Assembly (NCBI GenBank): GCA_004193285.1
Contig: SECP01000033.1
Coordinates: 1 to 64,000, forward strand
Length of the DNA stretch: 64,000 bases
Reading direction: 5' to 3'
Source: Myxococcales bacterium
Lineage (GTDB): Bacteria > Myxococcota_A > Polyangia > Polyangiales > Polyangiaceae
Shown here: positions 42,291-50,677 of the stretch, piece by piece
Layout of the letters: the number at the start of each line of letters is the position of its first letter
How positions within the stretch are numbered: the first letter of the stretch is position 1
Program-made: the position numbers and the translations under genes
The notes under the pieces: generated by a model
Databases searched by the model: none
What the model saw: the letters and a program-made list of their open reading frames with translations, nothing else
Told to the model about the DNA's origin: nothing

Positions 42291-43049
42291 ATGCGGGTCG
42301 GTTGGCTGAGTGTCGTCGCGTGCGGCTCGTTTTCGGTGGGGTGTGACCCGGAAGCCAAGCTCTGCCACGAGCGCATGACCAGCGCGCAACCCGTCGTCGC
42401 GCAGGTGGACGGCAAGTCGATTGAAAGCGTGGAGCGGAGCCTTGCGCTCGTCACGCAGGCGCACGCCGCCTGCGAAAAGGCAAAGCTTGGCACGGAGCGC
42501 GAGCAGCTGCTCAAAGCGAAGAACGAGCTTTCGGCGCAGCTCGAGCACCTCAAAGCGCGCGAGCTCCGCCGCAAGGTCAAGGCGCCGAGCCCGGAGGAGC
42601 TGGCCACGCTGCTAAAAAGAGGCGACCCGAATTGTCCCAAGGGGCAAGCCTACAAACCCAAGGGCGCGGCCGCCGAGGTTCGCTGCACGGGCGCCCAGCT
42701 CGCGGACCTGAGCCAGAGCGCCTTGAAAGATTATTACGCGGACCGCCGCTACAAGCTCACGACGCAAGAGGCGCCGCCGGAGCTACGAGCCGAGCTGGGC
42801 TCCGAGCTCTACGTGTTTACCTTCGACAAGGCGGGGGACGCGGCGCCTCGCTGCATCACCGCCTACGCTGCGCCCGGGATGAGCTGGCAGGAAGTGACCG
42901 CTCGCCTCACCGGCACGCCCCCCGAAAAGTTGAAGCTGAACGCCCCCGTGCGTTCAGGTCGGGGGGAGCTCGCGCTGCGCGTGGAGCACGCGGAAGACAA
43001 GCCGACCATCCACCTCGGCCAGTGTGGACAGATTGTCGCACCCCCGTGA
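42291..43049 (+). CDS. Hypothetical lipoprotein
   Basis: 252 residues, not recognised. The start MRVGWLSVVACGSFSVGC gives a lipobox-like SVGC. A helical segment (LVTQAHAACEKAKLGTEREQ and a following long helix to about 100) leads to a beta-rich C-terminal part with three cysteines (PNCPKG, VRCTG, PRCITAY, GQCGQIV: four in fact) that may pair as disulfides. No enzyme motif. It follows the Gre-like gene by 20 bases on the same strand and precedes the heme-binding-like lipoprotein. Confidence 0.68.
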   Translation: MRVGWLSVVACGSFSVGCDPEAKLCHERMTSAQPVVAQVDGKSIESVERSLALVTQAHAACEKAKLGTEREQLLKAKNELSAQLEHLKARELRRKVKAPSPEELATLLKRGDPNCPKGQAYKPKGAAAEVRCTGAQLADLSQSALKDYYADRRYKLTTQEAPPELRAELGSELYVFTFDKAGDAAPRCITAYAAPGMSWQEVTARLTGTPPEKLKLNAPVRSGRGELALRVEHAEDKPTIHLGQCGQIVAPP

Positions 43050-43094
43050 CCTGCCTCGATTTGTGCGCGGTCGAGAACTAAGCTTCGCAGTACT

Positions 43095-43970
43095 TTGAAG
43101 GCGCGGCACTCTTCGTGGGTCCTCCTCCTCGCGAGCCTGGCCGCGGCCGGCTCCGCTTCGTGCGGGGACGGCGACGCGCCCGCGCAAGCGGTGGCCGCGG
43201 TAGAGTGCGAGGTCGAGCCGACCCAAGCCTTCCACGAACGCATCGAGCCCTTACTCACGGACACGCGCTCGTCCACGTGCAACCAGTGTCACCTCTCGGG
43301 GGTGGACTTGTCCGTCTTCGCGCGAGAGACGCCGTGCAAAACTTGGGCGTGCCTCGTGGAGCAAGATCTGGTCAATCCGGCCGCGCCGGACTCGAGCAGG
43401 ATTCTGTCCTGGATCGAGCGAGCGCAGCCCGACAGCGAGCTCATCACGACGGAAGTCATCGCGGCCGAGCGAGACGCGTTCAAGGCGTGGATAGAAGCCA
43501 ACGCGCAGTGCCCTAGCGCGTGCGCGGGCGTCACGTGCGGGGAGCTAGACGCGGGTCCGACCTGCCTCAACCCGGAGCACGAGCCTCCCCAGGCGCCCGA
43601 GGGCGACGTGGAGCTCGGCTGCTCGGACAAGGAGCTCGAACAAGCTTTCTACGACGACGTTTACTCTTGGCGCGGCCGCTGCTTTCCCTGCCACTACGAC
43701 ACGGAGAAGAAGGCGGACCCGACGGCGCCTCGCTGGCTCTCCGTCGTGGGCAACTGCGCGACTGGCTCCGCGGCGTCCCTCAAGCGCGCCATCGGCCTCG
43801 GGCTCATCGACACGGAGGACCCGAGTCAGAGCCTGCTCGTGTTGAAGCCGCTGGACGTAGCGGGCGGCGGCGTGACTCACGGCGGGGGCTCCAAGTTCAC
43901 CTTGAGCGACCCCGCGTACGCGAGCTTCCTGCGCTTCGCCACCCACTACAAAGAGTGCGTCGCGCCTTAG
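43095..43970 (+). CDS. Lipoprotein with two heme-c-type CxxCH motifs
   Basis: About 291 residues. The TTG at 43095 begins a signal peptide (VLLLASLAAAGSASC, lipobox SASC). Two heme-c attachment motifs are seen: CNQCH (in STCNQCHLSGVDLS) and CFPCH (in GRCFPCHYDTEKK). Cysteine-rich stretches between them (CPSACAGVTCGELD) may form disulfides. It is probably a periplasmic or surface diheme cytochrome-like electron carrier, similar to PSD1-type or c-type domains in myxobacteria. It ends four bases over the convergent Cys/His lipoprotein gene. Confidence 0.75.
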   Translation: MKARHSSWVLLLASLAAAGSASCGDGDAPAQAVAAVECEVEPTQAFHERIEPLLTDTRSSTCNQCHLSGVDLSVFARETPCKTWACLVEQDLVNPAAPDSSRILSWIERAQPDSELITTEVIAAERDAFKAWIEANAQCPSACAGVTCGELDAGPTCLNPEHEPPQAPEGDVELGCSDKELEQAFYDDVYSWRGRCFPCHYDTEKKADPTAPRWLSVVGNCATGSAASLKRAIGLGLIDTEDPSQSLLVLKPLDVAGGGVTHGGGSKFTLSDPAYASFLRFATHYKECVAP

Positions 43971-44560
43971 GGCGCGCCGCCAGCGCCGCCGCCGCCCCCG
44001 GCGTGAGGCGCGCCGCCTTCGGCGTGGCCGTGGCCGCCGGCACCGCCGGAGCCGGCTTCGCTCTCCTCCAGCTCCTCACGCGCCGCGAGGCAGATCTCGG
44101 CGCAGTGATCGAACTGCCCCGCGCACACCGCCTCGTCGTTCACGTGACCGAGCTCATGGCACTCGTGGAGCGGGCCGGTCTCGTCATCCACGGCGTGGCA
44201 CAGCTCGCCGAGGGCAGCGCACAGCGGCTCCTCACCCGTGCTCTCGTCCACGCAGGTCTCCACGCAGCCCGCAAAGCCGGCGGTACAGGCCTCGCCGTCG
44301 CCCTCGTGACCTAGCTCGTGACACTCGTGCGCGGCGCCTTCGCCCGCATCCGCAGCGTGGCACAGCTCGCCGATGACTCGGCATTGCGCGTCCCCGCTTG
44401 CCGCGGAAGGAGCCCCCGCGGCGCCGCCCGACTCACCACCTTGGCCCGGCGCACCGGCGGCCCCGAGCGGCGACTCGTCATCGTCGTCACCGCACGCGGC
44501 AAACGAGAGCGCGGAACCAATCATCCACAAACCAAGACACGCGCGACCAAGCGAAATCAT
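43967..44560 (-). CDS. Cys/His-rich lipoprotein with two tandem 44-residue repeats
   Basis: 197 residues from the ATG at 44560. Lipobox FAAC (C23), an acidic patch DDDDE, and a Gly/Ala-rich linker. Two copies of a C-x6-C-H ... HECHELGH ... C-x6-C-x3-C unit follow at residues 60-103 (44252-44383) and 114-157 (44090-44221). Both share GELCHA, HECHELGH and the closing C-x3-C. The tail is Gly/Ala/His-rich. The conserved Cys and His suggest disulfides or metal binding. Not a family I recognise; the exact repeat suggests an internal duplication. The 3' end overlaps the convergent heme lipoprotein gene. Confidence 0.72.
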   Translation of the reverse strand: MISLGRACLGLWMIGSALSFAACGDDDDESPLGAAGAPGQGGESGGAAGAPSAASGDAQCRVIGELCHAADAGEGAAHECHELGHEGDGEACTAGFAGCVETCVDESTGEEPLCAALGELCHAVDDETGPLHECHELGHVNDEAVCAGQFDHCAEICLAAREELEESEAGSGGAGGHGHAEGGAPHAGGGGGAGGAP

Positions 44561-44620
44561 GGGGCGCACCGTAGCCTTGCCGGCCGCGCTCCGGGCTGCG
44601 ACAAATGGTCGCACGGGCGG

Positions 44621-45349
44621 TCAGGGCATGCGCGAGGCGGGCGGCAGCTCCGCGCCGGTTTGCACGTAGCGCACGACCTCTTCCCAAAGCAGCTTGTCGT
44701 TGCTCTCGCAATCGCCGGAGACCTTGCCCATGCTGAAGCCGTGGCAAGATTTGCTGCGCGCGGAGTACGCGGCGGCGATGGCCGGCTGCGCCTCCAGATG
44801 CTGACGCAGCGGCAAGCCCAAGCGACGCCATTCCACCTTGGATTGAACGATGCGGCTCGGCCTATCTTCCGCAAAATCCCCGTCGTGAATGGTAGCGCAA
44901 GCGCCATTCCAACGCAGCACGTCGTAGCCGGCGTTGTTGTCGCCGACTTGGATCTGACCGTCATCCTCGCTGCGGCGCTTGAGGGCGATTACCTCCTCGC
45001 CCCGCTCCATGCGCTCGCCGAGCAGCGACGCGCCGCCCGAGGCGTTCACCGGCTCCGCCCGCGAGAGCATGTACAGGCGCTTCCACGGGGTGCCGGGCGC
45101 GAACATGTGCAGCGCCACGTCCGGGTAGACGTCGTCGCACAGGCGCTTGACCCAACCCTGCGGCGGCACGCACTCGTTTCGGTGCTTCTTGCCTTTCGCG
45201 CAGCGACTCGGGATCCGCGGCTTCGTGTCCTTGCCCAAATCCTCTTTGGCGGTCGCTTCTTCCGAGGGAGTGCTCGGCTCACCCTGGGAAACGGAGGAGC
45301 CGCACGCCGAAACGAGGCCGAACAACAGAAAACCGATGAACGTACGCAT
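44621..45349 (-). CDS. Hypothetical lipoprotein
   Basis: 242 residues from the ATG at 45349 (MRTFIGFLLFGLVSAC, lipobox VSAC). A Ser/Glu-rich linker (20-50) is followed by a globular region with seven or more cysteines, for example RCAKGKKHRNECVPP, RLCDDVYPD and SCHGFSMGKVSGDC. Not recognised. The Cys pairs suggest disulfide bonds in the periplasm or on the surface. It is transcribed toward the Cys/His repeat lipoprotein, which follows 60 bases later on the same strand; both may be one unit. Confidence 0.68.
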   Translation of the reverse strand: MRTFIGFLLFGLVSACGSSVSQGEPSTPSEEATAKEDLGKDTKPRIPSRCAKGKKHRNECVPPQGWVKRLCDDVYPDVALHMFAPGTPWKRLYMLSRAEPVNASGGASLLGERMERGEEVIALKRRSEDDGQIQVGDNNAGYDVLRWNGACATIHDGDFAEDRPSRIVQSKVEWRRLGLPLRQHLEAQPAIAAAYSARSKSCHGFSMGKVSGDCESNDKLLWEEVVRYVQTGAELPPASRMP

Positions 45350-45489
45350 GGCTCGCAGGGTCTCCGAGTAGCGCAGCCTTTCTGGGTCGACAAGGCGGGG
45401 CGACTCGGTTCGCTGGTCCGATTCGTACACCAGCCCTACCAGCGCGACAGCGCGGACGTGATTTTGGACGCTCTCTGAAAAACGCTGCT

Positions 45490-46584
45490 ATGAGCAGAAA
45501 CATGCGTTCGTCAGCCGTGATTCTGACGCTGAGCGTTGCCAGTGCATGTAACCGCACCCCCGAGGCAAGGCCCGAAGGGGCACCTGCCGAGGTCACCCAG
45601 CCCGTCGTCAGCACATTGCGCGCCCCGGCTCCGCCGGCCGCCACGCGCCCGTTCAAGCTGCCGGGGAGTGAGCGCGTCGTGGCCATCGGCGACGTGCACG
45701 GAGACCTGCGAGCGCTCCGAGGCGCGCTCCGGCTCGCGGGCGCCATCGACTCGGAAGACGAATGGATCGGCCGGGGCCTCACCGTCGTGCAAACCGGCGA
45801 TCAGCTGGATCGCGGTGACCAAGATCGCGAAGTGCTGGACGTGCTGGAGAAGCTCGAGCCGGCGGCGAAGGCAAAGGGCGGCGCGCTCGTCGTGCTCAAC
45901 GGCAATCACGAGCTCATGAACGCGAGCTTCGACTTTCGCTACGTCACCCGCAAGAGCTTCGCGAGCTTCGACGAGTTCTCCGCGCGGGCCACTGGCGCCG
46001 CGGAGCGAGCGGCGCAGAACGAGCGGGGCCGAGCCGCCGCCTTCGCGCCGGGCGCTCCGTACGCGCTCAAGCTGGCTCAGCGGCTCACGGTGGCGCTCGT
46101 GGGTGACAGCTTGTTTGCGCACGCGGGCGTGCTGCCCGCTCACTTCGACTACGGCTTGGATCGAATCAACGCGGAGGCCCAAAGCTTCTTGTCTGGTCAG
46201 CGCCCCACGCTCTCCAAGGCGTTGGCCTCGGAAGATTCACCGGTGTGGACGCGCTTCTACGGGGGAGACATGGACGCGGCCGGCTGCGAGGTCCTGACGC
46301 GCGTCCTCAAGGACACCGGCGCCAAACGCCTGGTCGTCGGTCACACCGTCCAAAGCCGCGGCATCAACGGAGCCTGCCAAGATCGCCTTTTTCGCATCGA
46401 CGTGGGCCTTTCCGCCTACTACGGCGACCACCCCGCGCAGGTTCTGGAGATAGGCCCGGCTGGCACGCGCGTGCTCACGGCGGGGGTCGCATCTCCGTCA
46501 ACGTCCCCTCCGTCAACCTCGCCGAATGGCGGGGCTGGCAAGAAGAGCCAAGCGCCGGACTCGGCATTACACTCCTCACCATGA
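45490..46584 (+). CDS. Calcineurin-like metallophosphoesterase, lipoprotein
   Basis: 364 residues. A signal peptide with lipobox ASAC (AVILTLSVASAC) precedes a Pro-rich linker. The metallophosphoesterase core follows: VVAIGDVHGDLRAL (Asp and His metal ligands), VVQTGDQLDRGDQD, VVLNGNHELMN (Asn-His) and later RLVVGHTVQSRGI. This arrangement resembles Shewanella-like bacterial protein phosphatases. It would act in the periplasm or on the surface. The C-terminal 30 residues are Ser/Pro-rich. The stop overlaps the pirin ATG (ATGA), so the genes are coupled. Confidence 0.87.
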   Translation: MSRNMRSSAVILTLSVASACNRTPEARPEGAPAEVTQPVVSTLRAPAPPAATRPFKLPGSERVVAIGDVHGDLRALRGALRLAGAIDSEDEWIGRGLTVVQTGDQLDRGDQDREVLDVLEKLEPAAKAKGGALVVLNGNHELMNASFDFRYVTRKSFASFDEFSARATGAAERAAQNERGRAAAFAPGAPYALKLAQRLTVALVGDSLFAHAGVLPAHFDYGLDRINAEAQSFLSGQRPTLSKALASEDSPVWTRFYGGDMDAAGCEVLTRVLKDTGAKRLVVGHTVQSRGINGACQDRLFRIDVGLSAYYGDHPAQVLEIGPAGTRVLTAGVASPSTSPPSTSPNGGAGKKSQAPDSALHSSP

Positions 46585-47597
46585 GCGCCGTTCTCGAGAC
46601 CGCCCCCCTCGGCTTTCCCTGGCCGACCATCGACCCGTTCCTCTTTTGCGTGCACCACGACGACGCCTACCCGGCCGGCAACGAACAGTTCGGCCCCCTG
46701 GGATCGCTCGCCGGCCGCAACCTGGGCAACGACTTCGTCGTGAAGGACGGTTTTCGGATGTACCACGGGGAGGTGGTGCCCGGGTTTCCCCAGCACCCCC
46801 ACCGGGGCTTCGAGACCGTCACCCTCGCTCGGCGCGGCTACATCGACCATTCGGACTCCCTGGGTGCGGCCGCACGCTTCGGCCGAGGCGACGCGCAGTG
46901 GCTCACCACCGGCGGCGGTATCGTGCACTCGGAGATGTTCCCGCTTCTTTCGCGGGAGGAGCCGAACCCCGTCGAGCTCTTTCAGATCTGGCTCAACTTG
47001 CCCGGTGAGGACAAGCTCGCTCAGCCGCACTTCGCCATGCTCTGGGAGCATGAAATCCCGCGCCATGTCGTCGAGGACTCCGCCGGTAAAAAGGTCAAGC
47101 TGACCACGGTGGCAGGAGCTTTCGCCGGCAAAGCGCCGCCCCCGCCTCCGCCCAAGTCCTGGGCCGCGCGGCCCGACACGGACGTCGCGATCTGGACGCT
47201 GGAGCTCGAGGCCGGGGCCACGTTCACCATCCCGCGCGCGCAGCATCCGGAAGCTCTCCGCACGCTCTATTTCTTCGTCGGCAAGACCTTGCAAATCGAC
47301 GACCGCAGCCTGGACTCGCACTCGGTCGCGGTCGTCCGCTCGGACGTGGACCTGGTGCTTCGAGCCGGCTCGGAGGCGTGCGAGGTGCTCATGCTGCAAG
47401 GCCGCCCGATCGGAGAGCCGGTCGCTCAGCACGGTCCTTTCGTCATGAACAGTCGCGCCGAGCTGCAGAAGGCGTTCGAAGACTACCAGCGCACGCGCTT
47501 CGGCGGCTGGCCCTGGCCGGCGGACGACCCGGTGCATGCGCGCGATGCCGGCCGCTTCGCTCGTCACATCGACGGCCGCGTCGAAAAAGTGGAGTAG
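46581..47597 (+). CDS. Pirin-family protein
   Basis: 338 residues, the two-cupin arrangement of pirins. Metal-binding His are seen in HPHRGFETVT (FPQHPHRGFETVTLARRGYI, 20) and later in GGGIVHSEMFP with the usual Glu. A C-terminal cupin with VAIWTLELEAGATFTIPRAQ (20) completes it. Some pirins oxidise quercetin, others regulate transcription or enzymes; the function here is open. The unusual PPPPPP run in the middle loop (about 190) is worth noting. It starts in the stop of the phosphoesterase gene. Confidence 0.88.
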   Translation: MSAVLETAPLGFPWPTIDPFLFCVHHDDAYPAGNEQFGPLGSLAGRNLGNDFVVKDGFRMYHGEVVPGFPQHPHRGFETVTLARRGYIDHSDSLGAAARFGRGDAQWLTTGGGIVHSEMFPLLSREEPNPVELFQIWLNLPGEDKLAQPHFAMLWEHEIPRHVVEDSAGKKVKLTTVAGAFAGKAPPPPPPKSWAARPDTDVAIWTLELEAGATFTIPRAQHPEALRTLYFFVGKTLQIDDRSLDSHSVAVVRSDVDLVLRAGSEACEVLMLQGRPIGEPVAQHGPFVMNSRAELQKAFEDYQRTRFGGWPWPADDPVHARDAGRFARHIDGRVEKVE

Positions 47598-47630
47598 CCG
47601 TCACTGCCAGCCTCCGCTCCCCCTCGCCTC

Positions 47631-48089
47631 GTGCTCCTTGGTCGCGCCTCCTTCGCGGTGGTGTTCTTCGGGTTGGAGCTCGCCGGTATTGCGTGGGGGC
47701 AGCGCGCGCCGGATCACGCGCTCGGCTTTCAGATGTTCAACGAGTCCTCGCGGCTCAGCATTCACCTATTACGCGAGGTAAAAAAGAAGGGCAAGGTCGT
47801 GCGCGTCGCGCTCCCGAACGGCACCTGGCGGGCGCCGGACGCCTCGGGAAAGCTGCGCACGTACGCCTGGGCCGACCGCGTCAAAGCATCGCCGCTGTAC
47901 GTGCTCGGTGAGAGCAGGCACGCGGCCTATGGCCTCGACGCACAGCTCTTTCGTCTGCAAGCAGCGCTGGACGACTTCGTTCGCCACATTCCGGAGGACA
48001 CGACGACGCGAGCGCTGATCGCCGAGGTCGAGACGATCAAGAACGGCAGACCGGGCCCCACCGTGACTCTGCGAGCTGAAAAGCCGTGA
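47631..48089 (+). CDS. Hypothetical membrane-anchored protein
   Basis: 152 residues from the GTG at 47631. An N-terminal hydrophobic segment (SFAVVFFGLELAGIAWG) would anchor it. The rest is a mixed soluble domain with FQMFNESSRLSIHLLREVKK and a helical C-terminal third. Not recognised, but the layout and its overlap by four bases with the following HTTM-like gene (GTGA) suggest a small partner of that membrane protein. No cysteine or catalytic motif stands out. Confidence 0.72.
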   Translation: MLLGRASFAVVFFGLELAGIAWGQRAPDHALGFQMFNESSRLSIHLLREVKKKGKVVRVALPNGTWRAPDASGKLRTYAWADRVKASPLYVLGESRHAAYGLDAQLFRLQAALDDFVRHIPEDTTTRALIAEVETIKNGRPGPTVTLRAEKP

Positions 48090-49147
48090 AATCCGGATTT
48101 TTGGCGGAGGAGCGCGAGACCTACGTGCTCGGAGCTCTGCGCGTTGGCTTCGCGCTGCTGTTGCTCGGCCAAACCGCGAAGCGCGCTCTGGAGCTAACGC
48201 GCGCCGGGTACTTCGGGGACGTGTTTCACGTGCCGCTTTTGCCGGAGAGCCTCGTGCCGAGCGCCACCACGTACGGCGTGCTGCTCGGTTTTGCGATGCT
48301 GGGCTGCGTGCTCTCCGCGCTCGGCGTGCTCGCGCGACCGGCGCTACTCGGCGCCGCCGCAATCGGGCTTTATTGCTTCTTCTGCGACCGGGTGCAGTAC
48401 CACAACAACCGCTACCAGCTCCTCCTCCTCTCTGCGCTGGTGGCGATGACGCCCTGCGATCGGTCATTTCTGGTGGGGCGCGCTGCGCGCGTAGGCCCCG
48501 GCCCGCGCTGGGCACTGCGACTCGTGGCCGCGCAAGTGTCGCTCGTGTACCTCGCCTCCGGTCTGGGCAAGCTCCTCGACCCGGACTGGCGGGGCGGCAC
48601 GGTCCTGCTGCTGCGCTTCGCGATGGGGCGAGAGCGCGTGGCCGCCTTCGCGCCGGCGGCGGTCGTGGAGCTCCTGAGCGCGCCCTGGTTTGCCACCGCC
48701 GCTTCAGCGGCGGCTATTTCGACCGAGCTATTTCTAGCGCTCGGCCTCTGGTTCCCACGCACGCGCGTGGTCGCGTTGTGGCTCGGCGTGATGTTTCACT
48801 TCTTCATCGAGGTCGGCGCGCGTGTCGAGCTCTTCAGCGCCACGATGCTGGTCGGGTACGTGGCTTTCGTCCGGCCGGAGGTGCGCGAGCGCACGTTGGG
48901 TTGGGACACCGCGCGTCCGCTCGGGCGGCGCCTTTTCCAGCTCTTTTCACGGCTGGATGTCTTGGCCCGATTCGACCACGGCGCCTGCGCAGGCGCGCTA
49001 CTCGTGGCTCGCGACCGGGATGGCCATGAGCACCGGGGTCTCGCCGCCTGGCGAGAGCTCGCGCGGGCCATGCCTCCACTGTTTCCGCTCTGGCTGCCGC
49101 TGGCGCTGCTCACCGCGCGGCGGAGAACGAGCGCGCCGCAGCCCTAG
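48086..49147 (+). CDS. HTTM-domain-like polytopic membrane protein
   Basis: 353 residues from the GTG at 48086, with about eight membrane segments. The pattern of ALRVGFALLLLGQTAKRALE, CDRVQYHNNRYQLLLL, SLVYLASGLGKLLDPDWRGG and LWLGVMFHFFIEVGARVELF (20) is that of HTTM proteins, membrane relatives of vitamin-K-dependent gamma-carboxylase. No carboxylase activity can be inferred. The C-terminal part (about 290-353) is cytoplasmic or a further helix. Coupled to the small anchored protein upstream. Substrate unknown. Confidence 0.8.
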   Translation: MKSGFLAEERETYVLGALRVGFALLLLGQTAKRALELTRAGYFGDVFHVPLLPESLVPSATTYGVLLGFAMLGCVLSALGVLARPALLGAAAIGLYCFFCDRVQYHNNRYQLLLLSALVAMTPCDRSFLVGRAARVGPGPRWALRLVAAQVSLVYLASGLGKLLDPDWRGGTVLLLRFAMGRERVAAFAPAAVVELLSAPWFATAASAAAISTELFLALGLWFPRTRVVALWLGVMFHFFIEVGARVELFSATMLVGYVAFVRPEVRERTLGWDTARPLGRRLFQLFSRLDVLARFDHGACAGALLVARDRDGHEHRGLAAWRELARAMPPLFPLWLPLALLTARRRTSAPQP

Positions 49148-50523
49148 TTGCGCTCGGACAACGGATCGACCGAATCGCTGCCGGGCTTCGTCGGCGCGGG
49201 CCTCGGCTTCGTGCCGACTGGCTTGGAGGCCGCAGGCTTGATGGTCGGGGGCGCAGCGGCGGGCAAGACGACAGGAGGAGCTGCGGAGGGGAAGGCCTCC
49301 GCGGTGGGCGGCGGAGGCGTGAGCGCGGCGCTGACGGGAGCTTCGGGCGAAGTACTGGTAGGCAGCGGGAGTGCCGGCGGCTTGGCCGCGGCTGCGGAAG
49401 GCGCCTCGGCAGGCTTGGAGCCAGAGCTGCCGAGCGCGTTCCAACCCAGCGCCGCAATGGCCGCGACGACGGCCGCGCCGCCGAGCCCAAGCCAAACCGC
49501 GCGGCTCTTTCGAGCCGCTTGCGTCGTGCCCCACGCTTGCGCGGAGCCGGTGCTGGCCCCGGCGGTGGGCAGGGGAAAATTGGACGACACGAGCTCCGTG
49601 GACGACATGCCGCTGGAGCTCAGCACGCGCGAGATGCGCTCGGCGCTGCGGGGCCCGGCGTCGGGCGCGAACGGCGCCAGATCCGCGGCGAGCTCCGCCA
49701 CGTTGGCGTAGCGCTGCTTGCGATCTTTGCGCAAACAGCGCTGAATCGACTGAGAAAGCGCCTCCGGCACCTCCGCCCGAAGGCTGCGGAGTGGCGGCGG
49801 CTCCGTGTGCAAGATGAGCGTGCAAAGCTGAGGCATGGTGTCCGCCTCGAATGGCACGCGACCGCTGAGCAGCTCGTAAAGCACGGTGCCGATGGCCCAG
49901 ATGTCCGTGCGAGGGTCGACGTCCCTTGCGCTCGCCAGCTGCTCGGGCGACATGTACAGGGGCGAGCCCATGATCGCCTGCGTGCGCGTCATGCCCATGT
50001 CCGAACCGGAGCCGCTGGGGCTCGTGACTTTGGAGATGCCGAAGTCCAACACCTTGACGCACGGGGTGCCGTCCGCCCGCGCCGTCACGAACAGGTTCGC
50101 GGGCTTGAGGTCACGATGCACGATGCCGATCGCGTGCGCTTCCGCCAGCGCTTCGCAGGCTTGCAGGACGTACTGGACGGCCGTAGCCACTGGCAGCGCG
50201 CCGCGGTCCCGCAAGAGGTTGGAAAGATCCTGACCACGGAGCAGCTCCATGACCATGTACGGGGCGCCGCTCTCGAGCGCGCCCACGTCGATCACTCGCG
50301 CGACATGCTCACTCTTGATCTTGACCGCGGCGCGCGCTTCGCGACCGAAGCGGGCGACTGCTTCCGCGTTACCGAGCGCCTCCGGGAGCAGGAACTTGAT
50401 CGCGACGCGCTCGTCCAAATGGACGTGCATCGCCGAGACCACCATGCCCATACCGCCGACGCCGAGCACGCGCTCGATCCGGAATTTCCCCGCGAGGACG
50501 TCGCCTTCTCTCGGTTGGTTCAT
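49144..50523 (-). CDS. Membrane-anchored Ser/Thr protein kinase (Hanks type)
   Basis: 459 residues from the ATG at 50523. Kinase domain with Gly loop GVGGMGMVV, VAIKFLLPEALGN, HRDLKPANLFV (about 133) and DFGISKVTS, then MSPEQLAS in the activation segment. A membrane helix at about 342-360 (WLGLGGAAVVAAIAALGW) is followed by a Pro/Ala/Ser-rich extracytoplasmic tail. It is divergent from the TPR protein and lipoprotein pair that follow (50678 onward), so it could control or respond to them; this is inference. Its last bases overlap the HTTM-like gene end. Confidence 0.91.
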   Translation of the reverse strand: MNQPREGDVLAGKFRIERVLGVGGMGMVVSAMHVHLDERVAIKFLLPEALGNAEAVARFGREARAAVKIKSEHVARVIDVGALESGAPYMVMELLRGQDLSNLLRDRGALPVATAVQYVLQACEALAEAHAIGIVHRDLKPANLFVTARADGTPCVKVLDFGISKVTSPSGSGSDMGMTRTQAIMGSPLYMSPEQLASARDVDPRTDIWAIGTVLYELLSGRVPFEADTMPQLCTLILHTEPPPLRSLRAEVPEALSQSIQRCLRKDRKQRYANVAELAADLAPFAPDAGPRSAERISRVLSSSGMSSTELVSSNFPLPTAGASTGSAQAWGTTQAARKSRAVWLGLGGAAVVAAIAALGWNALGSSGSKPAEAPSAAAAKPPALPLPTSTSPEAPVSAALTPPPPTAEAFPSAAPPVVLPAAAPPTIKPAASKPVGTKPRPAPTKPGSDSVDPLSERN

Positions 50524-50677
50524 GTCGTCAGCTTGCAACTAGCGGAGGCTCGAGCAGCGGCTGGGATCCGCAGGAGAGGCCGGATTGTATGCCGAGAAGC
50601 GCGCCCACACCAGCCGCGCTCCGCGCCTCGGGCCGGGGACGCTTGTACGCCGTCGAAAGCTGCGATATCCCGGAGTC

